A stretch of DNA of 64,000 nucleotides from CALINF01 sp039990395 (GTDB taxonomy: Bacteria > Pseudomonadota > Gammaproteobacteria > Pseudomonadales > Halieaceae): NCBI GenBank assembly GCA_039990395.1, contig JBDXFZ010000111.1, positions 62,001-126,000 of the forward strand. Reading direction: 5' to 3'. The notes beneath the pieces are model-generated. The model was given only the letters and a program-made list of their open reading frames with translations. It made no database searches and was not told where the DNA came from. The position numbers were made by a program, and so were the translations under genes. Positions 53,153 through 61,865 of the stretch are shown piece after piece (position 1 is the stretch's first letter; every line of letters begins with the position of its first letter).

Positions 53153-54025
53153 TTAGTAGATGAGGCTATAGAGCTTACGCTGAAACTCAGCCGCCAGCGG
53201 ATCACCCTTGCCAAGACTGGCAATGGTATCCAACAAGGCTTTTCGGGTAGAGCCATTGCCATGATCCAGCTCCTTTTGGAGCACCAGAATCAGATTTTCC
53301 AGTGCTTCGCGAAACCGTCCCGCATTGGTGTATTGGATCGCCAGGTTGACGCGGGAATCATGGTCTTCTGGATTAGCAGCAAGGGCTTGCTCCAACGCAT
53401 CCATCTCCGGCGATTGGGCCGCCTCACGCTTAATCTCCAGCTGCGCCAGCAATTGCTCATAAGCCGCGTCCTGGTCTGCCATTCGTATCTCATCGAGAAC
53501 CGTTTGCGCCTCATCAAGGCGATTGGATTCAATCAGGCAATGGGCGTAGGCAATCGTAATCTCATGCTGCTTCCCAGACTCATCCCAGGCTTGCCGCAAG
53601 GGTGCTAACGCACCAGCAAAATCACCGGCTTCCATCGCGGCATTGGCTTGCTGCAACAATCCATCCCAGGCTGCTGGCAGATACTTGCCTAACATTTCGC
53701 GAACTGCGGTCTCGGGTTGAGCACCGGCAAAGCCGTCCACAGGCTGCCCGTCTTTTATCACCATGACTGTTGGTAGGCTGCGCACGCCAAACTGCTGCGC
53801 AATCATCTGCTGCTCGTCAGCATTGACCTTGGCTAGCAAAAACGCGCCTTGATACTCCGTGGCGATCTTTTCGAGTAACGGCATCAACACCTTGCAGGGT
53901 TCACACCAGTCTGCCCAGAAGTCCACTACGACCGGCCGCTGATGAGATTCCTCAATCAGAAGCTGTGCGGCATTAGTCTCATCGATATTGACGATAAAGT
54001 CGTCGGCAGGTGATTGCATATCCAT
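53153..54025 (-). CDS. cnoX: Thioredoxin-TPR chaperone, CnoX/YbbN family
   Basis: 290 residues. The thioredoxin domain (~10-115) has an intact redox pair, Cys41-x-x-Cys44 in WADWCEPCKVLMP; the E. coli protein keeps only one of these cysteines. The C-terminal half (~130-290) is TPR-like (ALAPLRQAWDESGK, LDEAQTVLDEIR, ENLILVLQKELDH). CnoX-type proteins bind unfolding substrates under oxidative stress and pass them to DnaK or GroEL. Location in the dnaK-dnaJ-dapB cluster, 30 bp after dapB, fits that role. The usual start MDMQSPADDF is used. Confidence 0.9.
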   Translation of the reverse strand: MDMQSPADDFIVNIDETNAAQLLIEESHQRPVVVDFWADWCEPCKVLMPLLEKIATEYQGAFLLAKVNADEQQMIAQQFGVRSLPTVMVIKDGQPVDGFAGAQPETAVREMLGKYLPAAWDGLLQQANAAMEAGDFAGALAPLRQAWDESGKQHEITIAYAHCLIESNRLDEAQTVLDEIRMADQDAAYEQLLAQLEIKREAAQSPEMDALEQALAANPEDHDSRVNLAIQYTNAGRFREALENLILVLQKELDHGNGSTRKALLDTIASLGKGDPLAAEFQRKLYSLIY

Positions 54026-54055
54026 ATCAGGCGGCTCCAGTCACACCAGTTGTTT

Positions 54056-54868
54056 TCAGTCCTTAAAGCCCAGCACATCGCGCATGTCATACAAGCCAGC
54101 TGGCTTTGTCGTAAGCCAGTTGGCAGCGCGCACCGCGCCGCGTGCAAATGACAAGCGGCTAGAGGCTTTGTGGGTAATCTCTACACGCTCACCCTCGGCG
54201 GCGAACATCACTGTATGGTCGCCCACAATATCGCCCGCGCGCACCGTCGCAAATCCGATTGTGTTCTTGTCTCTTGCGCCTGTCTGGCCTTCTCGGCCGT
54301 ACACAGCCACTTCATCGAGGTCTCTGCCGAGCGTGTCGGCCACAACCTGGCCCATACTTAGCGCTGTGCCTGAAGGTGCATCAATTTTGTGACGGTGATG
54401 CGCTTCGGTTATCTCGATATCAGACTCTTCACCCATTACTCGAGCAGCCATCTCTAGCAGCTCAAAGCACAGGTTTACGCCGGTGGAGAAATTTGAGGCC
54501 TTGCAGATAGCGATCTTGTGCGCTGCTGCGTCGATCAGGGCCTGTTGTTCATCGGTGAATCCGGTAGTACCGATAACCATCGCCACGCCTTTTTCAATAC
54601 ACGCGTTGAGATTGGCAAGGGTGGCATCGGGCACACTGAAGTCGATCAATACATCAATATCATTCAGCGCAGCGTCCAGGTTGCTGCCAATGGCGATGCC
54701 ATTGCTGCCCTGCCCTGCTACCTCACCCGCGTCGGCGCCGATAAGGCTGCTCTCAGCACGCTCCAATGCAGCGCTAAGCTGCAATTCGCTCGCCGACGCG
54801 GCAATCGCCTCAACCAGCGTTCTACCCATACGACCACCCGCACCGGTAATGCCCGCTCGGATCGTCAT
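54056..54868 (-). CDS. dapB: 4-hydroxy-tetrahydrodipicolinate reductase
   Basis: NAD(P)H-dependent reductase in lysine and diaminopimelate synthesis. 270 residues. Nucleotide-binding start ITGAGGRMGRTLVEA, the IDFSVPDATLANL and GTTGFTDEQ loops, and the substrate/catalytic motif EAHHRHKIDAPSGTAL (catalytic His and Lys near residue 158). The start overlaps the dnaJ stop by 4 bp (ATGA), giving translational coupling to a chaperone gene, an arrangement seen in several gammaproteobacteria. carA and carB, which often follow dapB, are absent here. Confidence 0.96.
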   Translation of the reverse strand: MTIRAGITGAGGRMGRTLVEAIAASASELQLSAALERAESSLIGADAGEVAGQGSNGIAIGSNLDAALNDIDVLIDFSVPDATLANLNACIEKGVAMVIGTTGFTDEQQALIDAAAHKIAICKASNFSTGVNLCFELLEMAARVMGEESDIEITEAHHRHKIDAPSGTALSMGQVVADTLGRDLDEVAVYGREGQTGARDKNTIGFATVRAGDIVGDHTVMFAAEGERVEITHKASSRLSFARGAVRAANWLTTKPAGLYDMRDVLGFKD

Positions 54869-55992
54869 GACTTCATATCATCAAAGAAATTTTTCACGCC
54901 CTCAAAAAAGCTGGTTTGGCGCGGAGATTGTGCGTTGCCGCCCTCACCCAGACTTTCCTCAAATTGCTGCAGCAACTCCTTCTGCTCCTTGTTCAGGTTT
55001 ACAGGGGTTTCTACAACAGCGCGGCACAGCAGATCGCCCACACTACCGCCTCGCACGGGCTTCACGCCCTTGCCCCGCAGGCGGAACAACTTGCCTGTTT
55101 GGGTTTCTGATGGAATCTTAAGATTTACGCGGCCATCCAGAGTAGGCACTTCCAGCTCGCCACCCAATGCTGCTGCAACGAAGGTGATGGGCACTTCGCA
55201 ATACAGATTCTTTCCGTCGCGCTCGAAAATGGGGTGCTGCTTAACCGACATCTGTACAAACAGATCGCCAGGAGGCCCTCCTTCGGGACCTGCTTCGCCT
55301 TCACCAGACAGACGAATACGATCGCCGGTGTCTACGCCTGGCGGCACTTTCACCGACAAGGTTTTGGTTTTCTCAACCCGACCCTGTCCGTGGCAGCTGC
55401 CACAGGGGTCTTCAATGGTCTTACCGCGTCCGCGACAGGTTGGGCACGTTTGCTGTACCTGAAAGAAGCCCTGCTGCATGCGCACTTGGCCTGCACCACC
55501 ACAGGTACCGCAGGTAGTGGCCGAGCTGCCTTTCTTGGCACCAGAGCCGTCGCAGGTATCACAGGCTGAGAGGCTGGGTACGCGGATCTCGACGGTAGTG
55601 CCTTTAACGGCATCCTCTAACGAGATATCCAGCGTGTAGCGCAAATCCGAGCCGCGAGCAGGCCCACCGGGGCCACGACCGCCTCCGCCGCCGAATATGT
55701 CACCAAACACATCGCCAAAAATATCGCTGAAGTTCCCGCCACCGAAACCGCCGCCACCCATATTGGGATCGACACCGGCATGACCGTACTGGTCATAGGC
55801 TGCGCGCTTTTCGCTATCCATCAAGACCTCATAGGCCTCGGTAGCTTCTTTGAACTTGTCGTCCGACTCGGGATCATCGGAATTACGGTCGGGGTGGTAC
55901 TTCATCGCCACCCGTCGGTAAGACTTCTTGATCTCTTTTTCGTCTGCACTTTTGCTGACGTCGAGTACTTCGTAATAATCGCGTTTTGACAT
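54865..55992 (-). CDS. dnaJ: Chaperone DnaJ
   Basis: Hsp40 co-chaperone of DnaK, 375 residues. J domain (~1-70) with the HPD motif in MKYHPDRNSDD, then a Gly/Phe-rich region (~76-115), then four CxxCxGxG zinc repeats: CDTCDGSG, CGTCGGAG, CPTCRGRG and CGSCHGQG (~140-210). The client-binding beta domains follow. It lies 113 bp downstream of dnaK with two hairpins in between, and 4 bp overlaps dapB. Confidence 0.97.
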   Translation of the reverse strand: MSKRDYYEVLDVSKSADEKEIKKSYRRVAMKYHPDRNSDDPESDDKFKEATEAYEVLMDSEKRAAYDQYGHAGVDPNMGGGGFGGGNFSDIFGDVFGDIFGGGGGRGPGGPARGSDLRYTLDISLEDAVKGTTVEIRVPSLSACDTCDGSGAKKGSSATTCGTCGGAGQVRMQQGFFQVQQTCPTCRGRGKTIEDPCGSCHGQGRVEKTKTLSVKVPPGVDTGDRIRLSGEGEAGPEGGPPGDLFVQMSVKQHPIFERDGKNLYCEVPITFVAAALGGELEVPTLDGRVNLKIPSETQTGKLFRLRGKGVKPVRGGSVGDLLCRAVVETPVNLNKEQKELLQQFEESLGEGGNAQSPRQTSFFEGVKNFFDDMKS

Positions 55993-56034
55993 AGACAGCT
56001 GGTCTTAAATTAGTTGACTGTTGTTAAACGACTA

Positions 56035-56089
56035 CGCGGGCACATATGTCCCGCGTTGTCTTAATTACCAGGGGCAGCAATGCTGCCCC
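56035..56089 (-). promoter_or_regulatory. Two hairpins between dnaK and dnaJ
   Basis: GGGGCAGC/GCTGCCCC with a 3-base loop (56071-56089) lies 17 bp after the dnaK stop. CGCGGG/CCCGCG with a 9-base loop (56035-56055) follows. Neither has a T tract on the minus strand. They are placed to stabilise dnaK mRNA or partly attenuate transcription into dnaJ. Confidence 0.5.
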
Positions 56090-56105
56090 TTAACAAGAGA
56101 GTAGC

Positions 56106-58037
56106 TTACGCTTCTTTCTTGTCGTCTTTCACTTCCTCAAACTCTGCATCTACTGCATCGTCAGCTGCTGCACTTTCCTGCTCGGCACCACCTTCGGGTG
56201 CACCTTCAGCTGCCTCTGCCTGCGCAGCGTACATCTTCTGCGCTACAGGGCCTGTTACCTCGGTCAGCTTGGTAGCTGCTGCATCGATGACATCCTTATC
56301 GTCTGCCTTCAGTGCTTCCTCGGCTTCAGTGATCGCAGCTTCTATAGCCGCTTTCTCTTCGTCCGTTGCGTGCTCACCGGCCTCTTCCAGAGTCTTCTTG
56401 GTCGCGTGGACCAAACCATCGCATGTATTGCGAGACGTGATCAGCTCTTCGAACTTCGCATCTGCGTCGGCATTCGCCTCGGCATCGGCAACCATTTGCT
56501 CGATATCTTCATCGGTCAAACCACCTGATGCAGTGATACGAATAGACTGCTCTTTGCCAGTCGCCTTGTCCTGCGCACCTACATGCAAGATACCGTTGGC
56601 ATCTAAGTCAAAGGTGACTTCGATCTGAGGCATGCCGCGTGGTGAAGGCGGAATGTCTGCCAGGTCGAAACGGCCCAGTGACTTGTTCTGACCAGCTTGC
56701 TTGCGCTCGCCCTGAACCACGTGAATGGTTACAGCGGTCTGGTTGTCGTCTGCCGTCGAGAATATCTGCGACTTCTTCGTTGGGATCGTCGTGTTCTTGT
56801 CGATCAACGGAGTCGCTACGCCACCCATAGTCTCGATACCCAGCGTCAGCGGAGTTACGTCAAGCAGCAATACGTCTTTTACATCGCCCGACAATACCGC
56901 GCCCTGGATAGAAGCACCCATCGCTACCGCTTCGTCAGGGTTTACGTCCTTGCGAGGCTCCTTGCCGAAGTAGTCAGCCACTTGCTTCTGTACCATCGGC
57001 ATACGGGTTTGCCCGCCCACCAGAATCACGTCGTCAATTTCGCTTGGGCTAAGGCCAGCATCTTTCAGTGCCAACTTAACCGGCTCCATGGAGCGGGTCA
57101 CGAGCTCTTCAACCAGAGACTCAAGCTTTGCACGAGACATTTTGACTACCAAGTGCTTAGGACCAGAAGCATCAGCCGTAATATAAGGCAGGTTTACTTC
57201 AGTCTGCTGCGCAGTAGACAGTTCGATCTTGGCTTTTTCTGCGGCTTCTTTCAGACGCTGCAGTGCCAGCGGATCGTTGTGCAAATCGATACCACTCTCT
57301 TTCTTGAATTCCTCTGCCAGATACTCGATCAGGCGCAGGTCAAAATCTTCACCACCAAGGAACGTGTCGCCGTTGGTTGAGAGCACTTCAAACTGGTGCT
57401 CGCCATCGACTTCAGCGATTTCTATGATTGAGATATCAAACGTACCACCACCTAAGTCATACACAGCAATAGTGTGATCGCCCTTGGCCTTGTCCATACC
57501 GTAGGCCAGAGCAGCCGCAGTGGGCTCATTGATGATGCGTTTTACATCCAGACCCGCAATCTTTCCCGCGTCCTTGGTTGCCTGACGCTGAGAATCGTTA
57601 AAGTATGCAGGCACTGTGATAACCGCTTCGGTCACTGGCTCACCCAGAAACTCTTCAGCCGTTTTCTTCATCTTGCGCAGTACTTCTGCTGATACCTGTG
57701 GGGGCGCCATTTTGTCTTCTTTGGCCTGCACCCAAGCATCGCCGTTATCAGATTCAACGATCTTGTAAGGCACCATGCTGATGTCTTTTTGTACTACATC
57801 GTCCTTGAACTTACGGCCGATCAATCGCTTCACCGCGTACAGTGTGTTGTGTGGATTGGTTACAGCCTGACGCTTTGCGCTCTGGCCGACCAGAATCTCA
57901 CCTTCTTCGGTGTAACCTACGATAGAAGGCGTTGTGCGATCGCCCTCAGAGTTCTCAATAACACGTGGCTTGTCGCCATCGAGGACTGACACACAGGAGT
58001 TGGTGGTTCCCAGGTCTATTCCGATTATCTTACCCAT
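56106..58037 (-). CDS. dnaK: Chaperone DnaK (Hsp70)
   Basis: ATP-driven folding chaperone, 643 residues (E. coli 638). The ATPase domain starts GKIIGIDLGTTNSCVSVLDG, with phosphate-loop AVYDLGGGTFDISI and VILVGGQTRMPMVQ. The linker DVLLLDVTPLTLG leads to the substrate-binding domain (SINITASGG-equivalent SIRITASGGL) and an acidic C-terminal tail ending EEVKDDKKEA. A good ribosome binding site, AAGGAG, precedes the ATG. A heat-shock-type promoter lies 61-88 bp upstream. Confidence 0.98.
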   Translation of the reverse strand: MGKIIGIDLGTTNSCVSVLDGDKPRVIENSEGDRTTPSIVGYTEEGEILVGQSAKRQAVTNPHNTLYAVKRLIGRKFKDDVVQKDISMVPYKIVESDNGDAWVQAKEDKMAPPQVSAEVLRKMKKTAEEFLGEPVTEAVITVPAYFNDSQRQATKDAGKIAGLDVKRIINEPTAAALAYGMDKAKGDHTIAVYDLGGGTFDISIIEIAEVDGEHQFEVLSTNGDTFLGGEDFDLRLIEYLAEEFKKESGIDLHNDPLALQRLKEAAEKAKIELSTAQQTEVNLPYITADASGPKHLVVKMSRAKLESLVEELVTRSMEPVKLALKDAGLSPSEIDDVILVGGQTRMPMVQKQVADYFGKEPRKDVNPDEAVAMGASIQGAVLSGDVKDVLLLDVTPLTLGIETMGGVATPLIDKNTTIPTKKSQIFSTADDNQTAVTIHVVQGERKQAGQNKSLGRFDLADIPPSPRGMPQIEVTFDLDANGILHVGAQDKATGKEQSIRITASGGLTDEDIEQMVADAEANADADAKFEELITSRNTCDGLVHATKKTLEEAGEHATDEEKAAIEAAITEAEEALKADDKDVIDAAATKLTEVTGPVAQKMYAAQAEAAEGAPEGGAEQESAAADDAVDAEFEEVKDDKKEA

Positions 58038-58097
58038 TGTTTCTCTCCTTCATTTGAACCGGGTTCATCCGGTCCATCATTCATTTCGTTGGTATCT

Positions 58098-58125
58098 ATA
58101 TTGGCCCGATAAGACCGAATTCAAG
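58098..58125 (-). promoter_or_regulatory. Sigma-32-like promoter of dnaK
   Basis: On the minus strand CTTGAA (58125-58120) and GCCAATAT (58105-58098) are 14 bp apart, close to the sigma-32 pattern CTTGAA-N13-15-CCCCATnT. It would start transcription about 50 bp before the dnaK ATG. Confidence 0.6.
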
Positions 58126-58137
58126 GGCAGCTCGCGC

Positions 58138-58173
58138 AAAAACCCCACTTTTTGTCAGTTAATTTATGCGGGG
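58138..58173 (-). terminator. Weak terminator after grpE
   Basis: On the minus strand CCCCGC at the grpE stop can pair with GTGGGG (6 bp including one G-T), followed by TTTTTG. The stem is short and the loop about 20 bases, so partial readthrough into dnaK is likely. Confidence 0.4.
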
Positions 58174-58760
58174 CTCTTGCTGACCATCACCATAGCCGGG
58201 CGCACCAGGCGACCGTTCAGGGTGTAGCCTTTTTGCAGCACGGTAAGCACCGTATTGGGCTCCGCATCGGGGTTCTCAACCATGCTCATGGCCTGATGTA
58301 GATTGGGGTCAAACGGTTCGCCCACAGGATCAACAACCGCCACGTTGAACTTTGTGAGCGCGTCCAGGAAACTCTTCAGCGTCAGCTCTACGCCTTCGGC
58401 GATTGGCTTAACCACTTCCTCGTCACCAGAGGCAGACTCCAACGCCCGCTCCAGGTTATCTACCACCGGCAGCAACTCTTTACTAAAGCTCTCCAGCGCA
58501 AACTTGCGGGCTTTCTCCACATCCTGCTCTGCTCGCCTTTTTACATTTTGAGCATCGGCCTGCGCGCGCAGCGCGGCGTCTTTAGCAGCGGCGACATCGT
58601 CTTGTAACTGCTCAACCATATCTTCGAGCGTGGGCTCATCTGCTGCGTCGGCAGCAGCGTCGTTTGATACTGGCTCTTCTGGTACGGCCGCATTCTCTGG
58701 TGAGTCTGCTGCTTCTTCGCCTACGTGTTGCTCTGACTGTTCGTTCTCTTTGTCTGCCAC
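58164..58760 (-). CDS. grpE: Nucleotide exchange factor GrpE
   Basis: Dimeric factor that releases ADP from DnaK and acts as a thermosensor. 198 residues with the GTG start at 58760, almost the E. coli length (197). GGAG 7 bp upstream supports this start over the ATGs at 58778 and 58805. The N-terminal ~50 residues are acidic and disordered, followed by a long coiled coil (EDMVEQLQDDVAAAKDAALR, QNVKRRAEQDVEKARKFA) and the beta-wing domain with FDPNLHQAMSMVEN and KGYTLNGRLVRPAMVMVS. A sigma-32-like promoter lies 75-100 bp upstream. Confidence 0.95.
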   Translation of the reverse strand: MADKENEQSEQHVGEEAADSPENAAVPEEPVSNDAAADAADEPTLEDMVEQLQDDVAAAKDAALRAQADAQNVKRRAEQDVEKARKFALESFSKELLPVVDNLERALESASGDEEVVKPIAEGVELTLKSFLDALTKFNVAVVDPVGEPFDPNLHQAMSMVENPDAEPNTVLTVLQKGYTLNGRLVRPAMVMVSKSPA

Positions 58761-58834
58761 CTTACGACTCCATCTCATGGCTAAATCCCGGTTTGCATCA
58801 ACCAAAAATGGCCGTTGCGTTCATCTCAACAGCG

Positions 58835-58862
58835 GTATGGGGTCAAAAGGCGGCAGTTCAAG
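58835..58862 (-). promoter_or_regulatory. Sigma-32 promoter of grpE
   Basis: On the minus strand CTTGAA (58862-58857) and CCCCATAC (58842-58835) are separated by 14 bp, an almost perfect match to the heat-shock consensus. It lies between hrcA and grpE, 75-102 bp upstream of the GTG. The same region shows no inverted repeat of the HrcA (CIRCE) type. Confidence 0.75.
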
Positions 58863-58974
58863 GCTAAAACGAGGAGTTTTTGGCAGTTTGAGGGGGGTTT
58901 AGGCCTCAAAACGGAGTTTGATGGCCAAAAATGATGCCTAAGGGGTAAATTCGGGCGGGATTGGGTGCAAGCCC

Positions 58975-60009
58975 CTATTTGGCGAGTGCGGAGCTGAGCA
59001 TCCTGGCTGTGACATCCACAATGGGTATAACGCGCTCGTAGGCCATGCGGGTGGGGCCAATCACACCGAGCACGCCTAGGGGTTTTAAGCCGTCAGAATA
59101 TGGCGCCGTTACCACGCTATAGTCGCCAAACGCATCGTAGCCAGCTTCTTCGCCAATGAATATTTGCACACCATCGGCCCGTGAGCAGCGCTCTAGCAGG
59201 TGCAAAATATCCTTTTTGCGCTCGAATGCATCAAACAGCTCGCGCAATTTACCCAGTTCCTCTGGGGTGGCATTACCGACCAGACGAGATTCACCCGCAA
59301 CCACGTACTCGTCGGCCGACTCTTCGCTATCGAGGGCCTGATTGGCCAAGTCGAGCGCCGCCTGCAGGTAGCCATCGATCTGGCTGCGCGCCTCCTGCAT
59401 CTCATGCAGTATTGCGTCTTGGGCCAGATGCAATGGCTGACCGGCATAGCGCTTGTTCACCAGCGCAGCGGCCTCCCGCAGCTCGTCTTCGGAAAATACT
59501 CGGCGCGTATGGATGATTCGGTTCTGCACTTCTCGCTCATTGATCACCAAAATCACCAGCACGCGATCGCCCGAGAGTGGCAAAAACTCCACCTGACGCA
59601 GCTGATTCGTCTCTTGCCTGGGCACGGTTACCAAACCCGCTTGAGCAGTAATGCTAGACAGCAGTGAGGAGGCTGTTTGAACCAGTTGTTTGGCAGATTT
59701 ATCGGGGTTCAGCTCACTGCGCAGGGTTGCCATGGCATCGTCTTCGAGCGGCTGCATCTGCAACAGACTATCCACGAACAAGCGGTAGCCCATCGCAGTG
59801 GGTACCCGGCCCGCAGAGGTATGAGGAGAGTGAAGATAGCCACGATCTTCCAGATCCGACATCACATTGCGAATCGTTGCCGTACTTACCGGCAGCCCCG
59901 CTTCTTCCAGGAGTGTGCGAGAGCCAACGGGCTGACCGTCTCGAATATGTCGCTCTACCAGTGCTTTTAACAGCATCTGAGCGCGATCAGGGATATCAAA
60001 TTTTGTCAT
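58975..60009 (-). CDS. hrcA: Heat-inducible transcription repressor HrcA
   Basis: Repressor of class I heat-shock genes in many bacteria, 344 residues. The N-terminal winged helix (DRAQMLLKALVERHIRDGQP, VSTATIRNVMSDLEDRGYL) is followed by the conserved HSPHTSAGRVPTAMGYRLFVD and a GAF-like effector domain. The end DVTARMLSSALAK is typical. In other species it binds the CIRCE inverted repeat (TTAGCACTC-N9-GAGTGCTAA), which I could not find before hrcA, grpE, dnaK or dnaJ in this window. It is divergent from recN across 138 bp. Confidence 0.95.
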   Translation of the reverse strand: MTKFDIPDRAQMLLKALVERHIRDGQPVGSRTLLEEAGLPVSTATIRNVMSDLEDRGYLHSPHTSAGRVPTAMGYRLFVDSLLQMQPLEDDAMATLRSELNPDKSAKQLVQTASSLLSSITAQAGLVTVPRQETNQLRQVEFLPLSGDRVLVILVINEREVQNRIIHTRRVFSEDELREAAALVNKRYAGQPLHLAQDAILHEMQEARSQIDGYLQAALDLANQALDSEESADEYVVAGESRLVGNATPEELGKLRELFDAFERKKDILHLLERCSRADGVQIFIGEEAGYDAFGDYSVVTAPYSDGLKPLGVLGVIGPTRMAYERVIPIVDVTARMLSSALAK

Positions 60010-60049
60010 AGATCAGTCGTCGCTCCTCCTGTCTTGTTTGTATCACAGC

Positions 60050-60066
60050 CTTTGCAAATTACAAAG
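60050..60066. promoter_or_regulatory. Near-perfect palindrome between hrcA and recN
   Basis: CTTTGCAAATTACAAAG is a 17-bp near-palindrome with one mismatched pair, 41 bp upstream of hrcA and 82 bp upstream of recN. It could be an operator for the hrcA promoter. It is not a CIRCE sequence. Confidence 0.35.
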
Positions 60067-60086
60067 CCAGAGCGCATTAAGACGCG

Positions 60087-60102
60087 CTGATGTTTATGCC
60101 AG
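60087..60102. promoter_or_regulatory. Candidate LexA box of recN
   Basis: CTGATGTTTATGCCAG matches the minimal LexA pattern CTG-N10-CAG with an A+T-rich centre and flanking G/C symmetry, 45 bp upstream of the recN start. recN is an SOS gene in many gammaproteobacteria. It lacks the stronger CTGT-N8-ACAG form. Confidence 0.4.
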
Positions 60103-60147
60103 CGTGTTTCTGAGGTATAACAACTGAAACAGCTGCAGCCACTTCTC

Positions 60148-61806
60148 ATGCTTTCTCACATCAGTATTCAGAACTACACCATCGTCGAAACACTCGAGAT
60201 GGAGTTTGCGCCAGGCATGACCGTGATAACCGGCGAAACCGGTGCGGGCAAGTCTATTATGCTCGACGCTCTGGCGTTGTGTCTGGGCGATCGGGCCGAC
60301 CCCAAGGCAATCCGCCCCGGCAGTGATCGGGCGGAGATCGCCGCTGGATTTGATATCAGCGCTATACCATTGGCACAGGAATGGCTGCGCTCTCGCGACT
60401 TACTGGCAGGTGATGAAGTGCTGTTGCGCCGCGTGGTGACCGCCGAGGGCCGATCGCGCGCCTATATTAATGGCAGCACCTCCACTTTGCAGGACTGTAC
60501 CGCGCTGGGCGAGCACCTGATCGACATTCACAGCCAGCATGCTCACCAGTCACTACTACGCAAAGCAACGCAGCGAGCATTGGTTGACGCGTTTGCCGGA
60601 CACCAGAAGCTGGCAACCGAAATTGAAACATTGGCCTCGAGCTGGTTGCGCGACAAACACGAGCTGCAGCTACTCACCAGCGCGCAGGATGAGCAGGCCG
60701 CACGTGCCCAGCTGTTGGGTTATCAAGTGGATGAACTCAATGAGCTGGCATTGGCTGAAGGCGAATTAGGGAAAATGGAGCTGGAGCACAAGCAGCTGGC
60801 CAATGCAGAGGAGATTCTGGCCTCAGTGCATGAATCACTCACCCTGTGCGAGGCTCAGGAAGCTGGCACACGGCAAGCGCTGCACCTGCTCGATGGCGAC
60901 GCCCTCGCGGGTAAGCAAGTGGTGGATGTGCGGGAGCTACTGGACTCCGCTGCCATTCAAATCAATGAAGCGCGCAGCGAGCTGCAAGCGTACAGCGACA
61001 GTATTGAGCTCGATCCCGAGCGACTCGATCTTGTTCAGCGCAGGCTGGAGAGCGTTTACGCAATAGCCCGCAAGCACCGCGTACAGCCCGAGCAGCTGGC
61101 AGAGAAGCACGCCACGCTACAGGAAGAGCTCGACGGACTTACCGGCAGTGGCGAGCGCATCGGCGTTTTGGAAGAAAACCTGACAGCACTGGCAGCTCAA
61201 TATGAGACGGCCGCAGGCAAGCTCACCAAACAGCGCCGGCGCGCTGCTAAAAAGCTGGTTACACAAGCAACTGCCGTACTCAGCACGCTGGCAATGGAAC
61301 AGTGTGTATTTGAGGTGGCGCTGCTGCCACGCGAGTCGAGTGACCCTCACCCGCAGGGGCAGGAAGATGTGGAATTTCTGATCAGCACCAATCCGGGCGC
61401 GCCCACTCAGCCGCTGGGAAAAATCGCCTCTGGGGGCGAACTGTCTCGTATCAGCCTGGCAATCCAGGTGGTGACGGCCAATGTTGATACTGTGCCTAGC
61501 ATGGTGTTCGACGAAGTGGATGTGGGTATTGGCGGCGCCGTGGCAGAAGTCGTTGGCAAGCTGTTGCGCGATCTTGCGGCCAAGGCCCAGGTATTGTGTG
61601 TGACGCACTTGCCGCAGGTTGCCGCTCAGGGGCAACAGCACCTGCAGGTAAGTAAAACAGCCTCAAAGAGCAACGTGAGCACCTCACTGCACTTACTGGA
61701 CAGCGAGCAAACCGTGCAAGAAGTCGCACGCATGCTCGGCGGGGTCAAAATCACTGACCAGTCGCTGGCACACGCACGAGAGATGGTTGAATCGGCAGGT
61801 TCCTGA
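60148..61806 (+). CDS. recN: DNA repair protein RecN
   Basis: SMC-like ATPase of 552 residues involved in double-strand break repair and cohesion of broken ends. Walker A is VITGETGAGKSIML (~28-40), then a long coiled-coil pair (~150-370) typical of SMC relatives. The ABC signature is IASGGELSRISLAIQVV and Walker B PSMVFDEVDVGIGG (~450), with the H-loop VLCVTHLPQVAAQ. Length equals E. coli RecN (553). Divergent from hrcA and convergent with fur. Confidence 0.96.
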   Translation: MLSHISIQNYTIVETLEMEFAPGMTVITGETGAGKSIMLDALALCLGDRADPKAIRPGSDRAEIAAGFDISAIPLAQEWLRSRDLLAGDEVLLRRVVTAEGRSRAYINGSTSTLQDCTALGEHLIDIHSQHAHQSLLRKATQRALVDAFAGHQKLATEIETLASSWLRDKHELQLLTSAQDEQAARAQLLGYQVDELNELALAEGELGKMELEHKQLANAEEILASVHESLTLCEAQEAGTRQALHLLDGDALAGKQVVDVRELLDSAAIQINEARSELQAYSDSIELDPERLDLVQRRLESVYAIARKHRVQPEQLAEKHATLQEELDGLTGSGERIGVLEENLTALAAQYETAAGKLTKQRRRAAKKLVTQATAVLSTLAMEQCVFEVALLPRESSDPHPQGQEDVEFLISTNPGAPTQPLGKIASGGELSRISLAIQVVTANVDTVPSMVFDEVDVGIGGAVAEVVGKLLRDLAAKAQVLCVTHLPQVAAQGQQHLQVSKTASKSNVSTSLHLLDSEQTVQEVARMLGGVKITDQSLAHAREMVESAGS

Positions 61807-61865
61807 GCAAGAAACCTATTCAGTGCTTAACGAGCGCTAAACACACAATGATTGTCGCTGGACGT

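Noticed and set aside
58806..58974. CIRCE element before grpE
   Set aside because: No TTAGCACTC/GAGTGCTAA pair is present; only a sigma-32-like promoter is seen.
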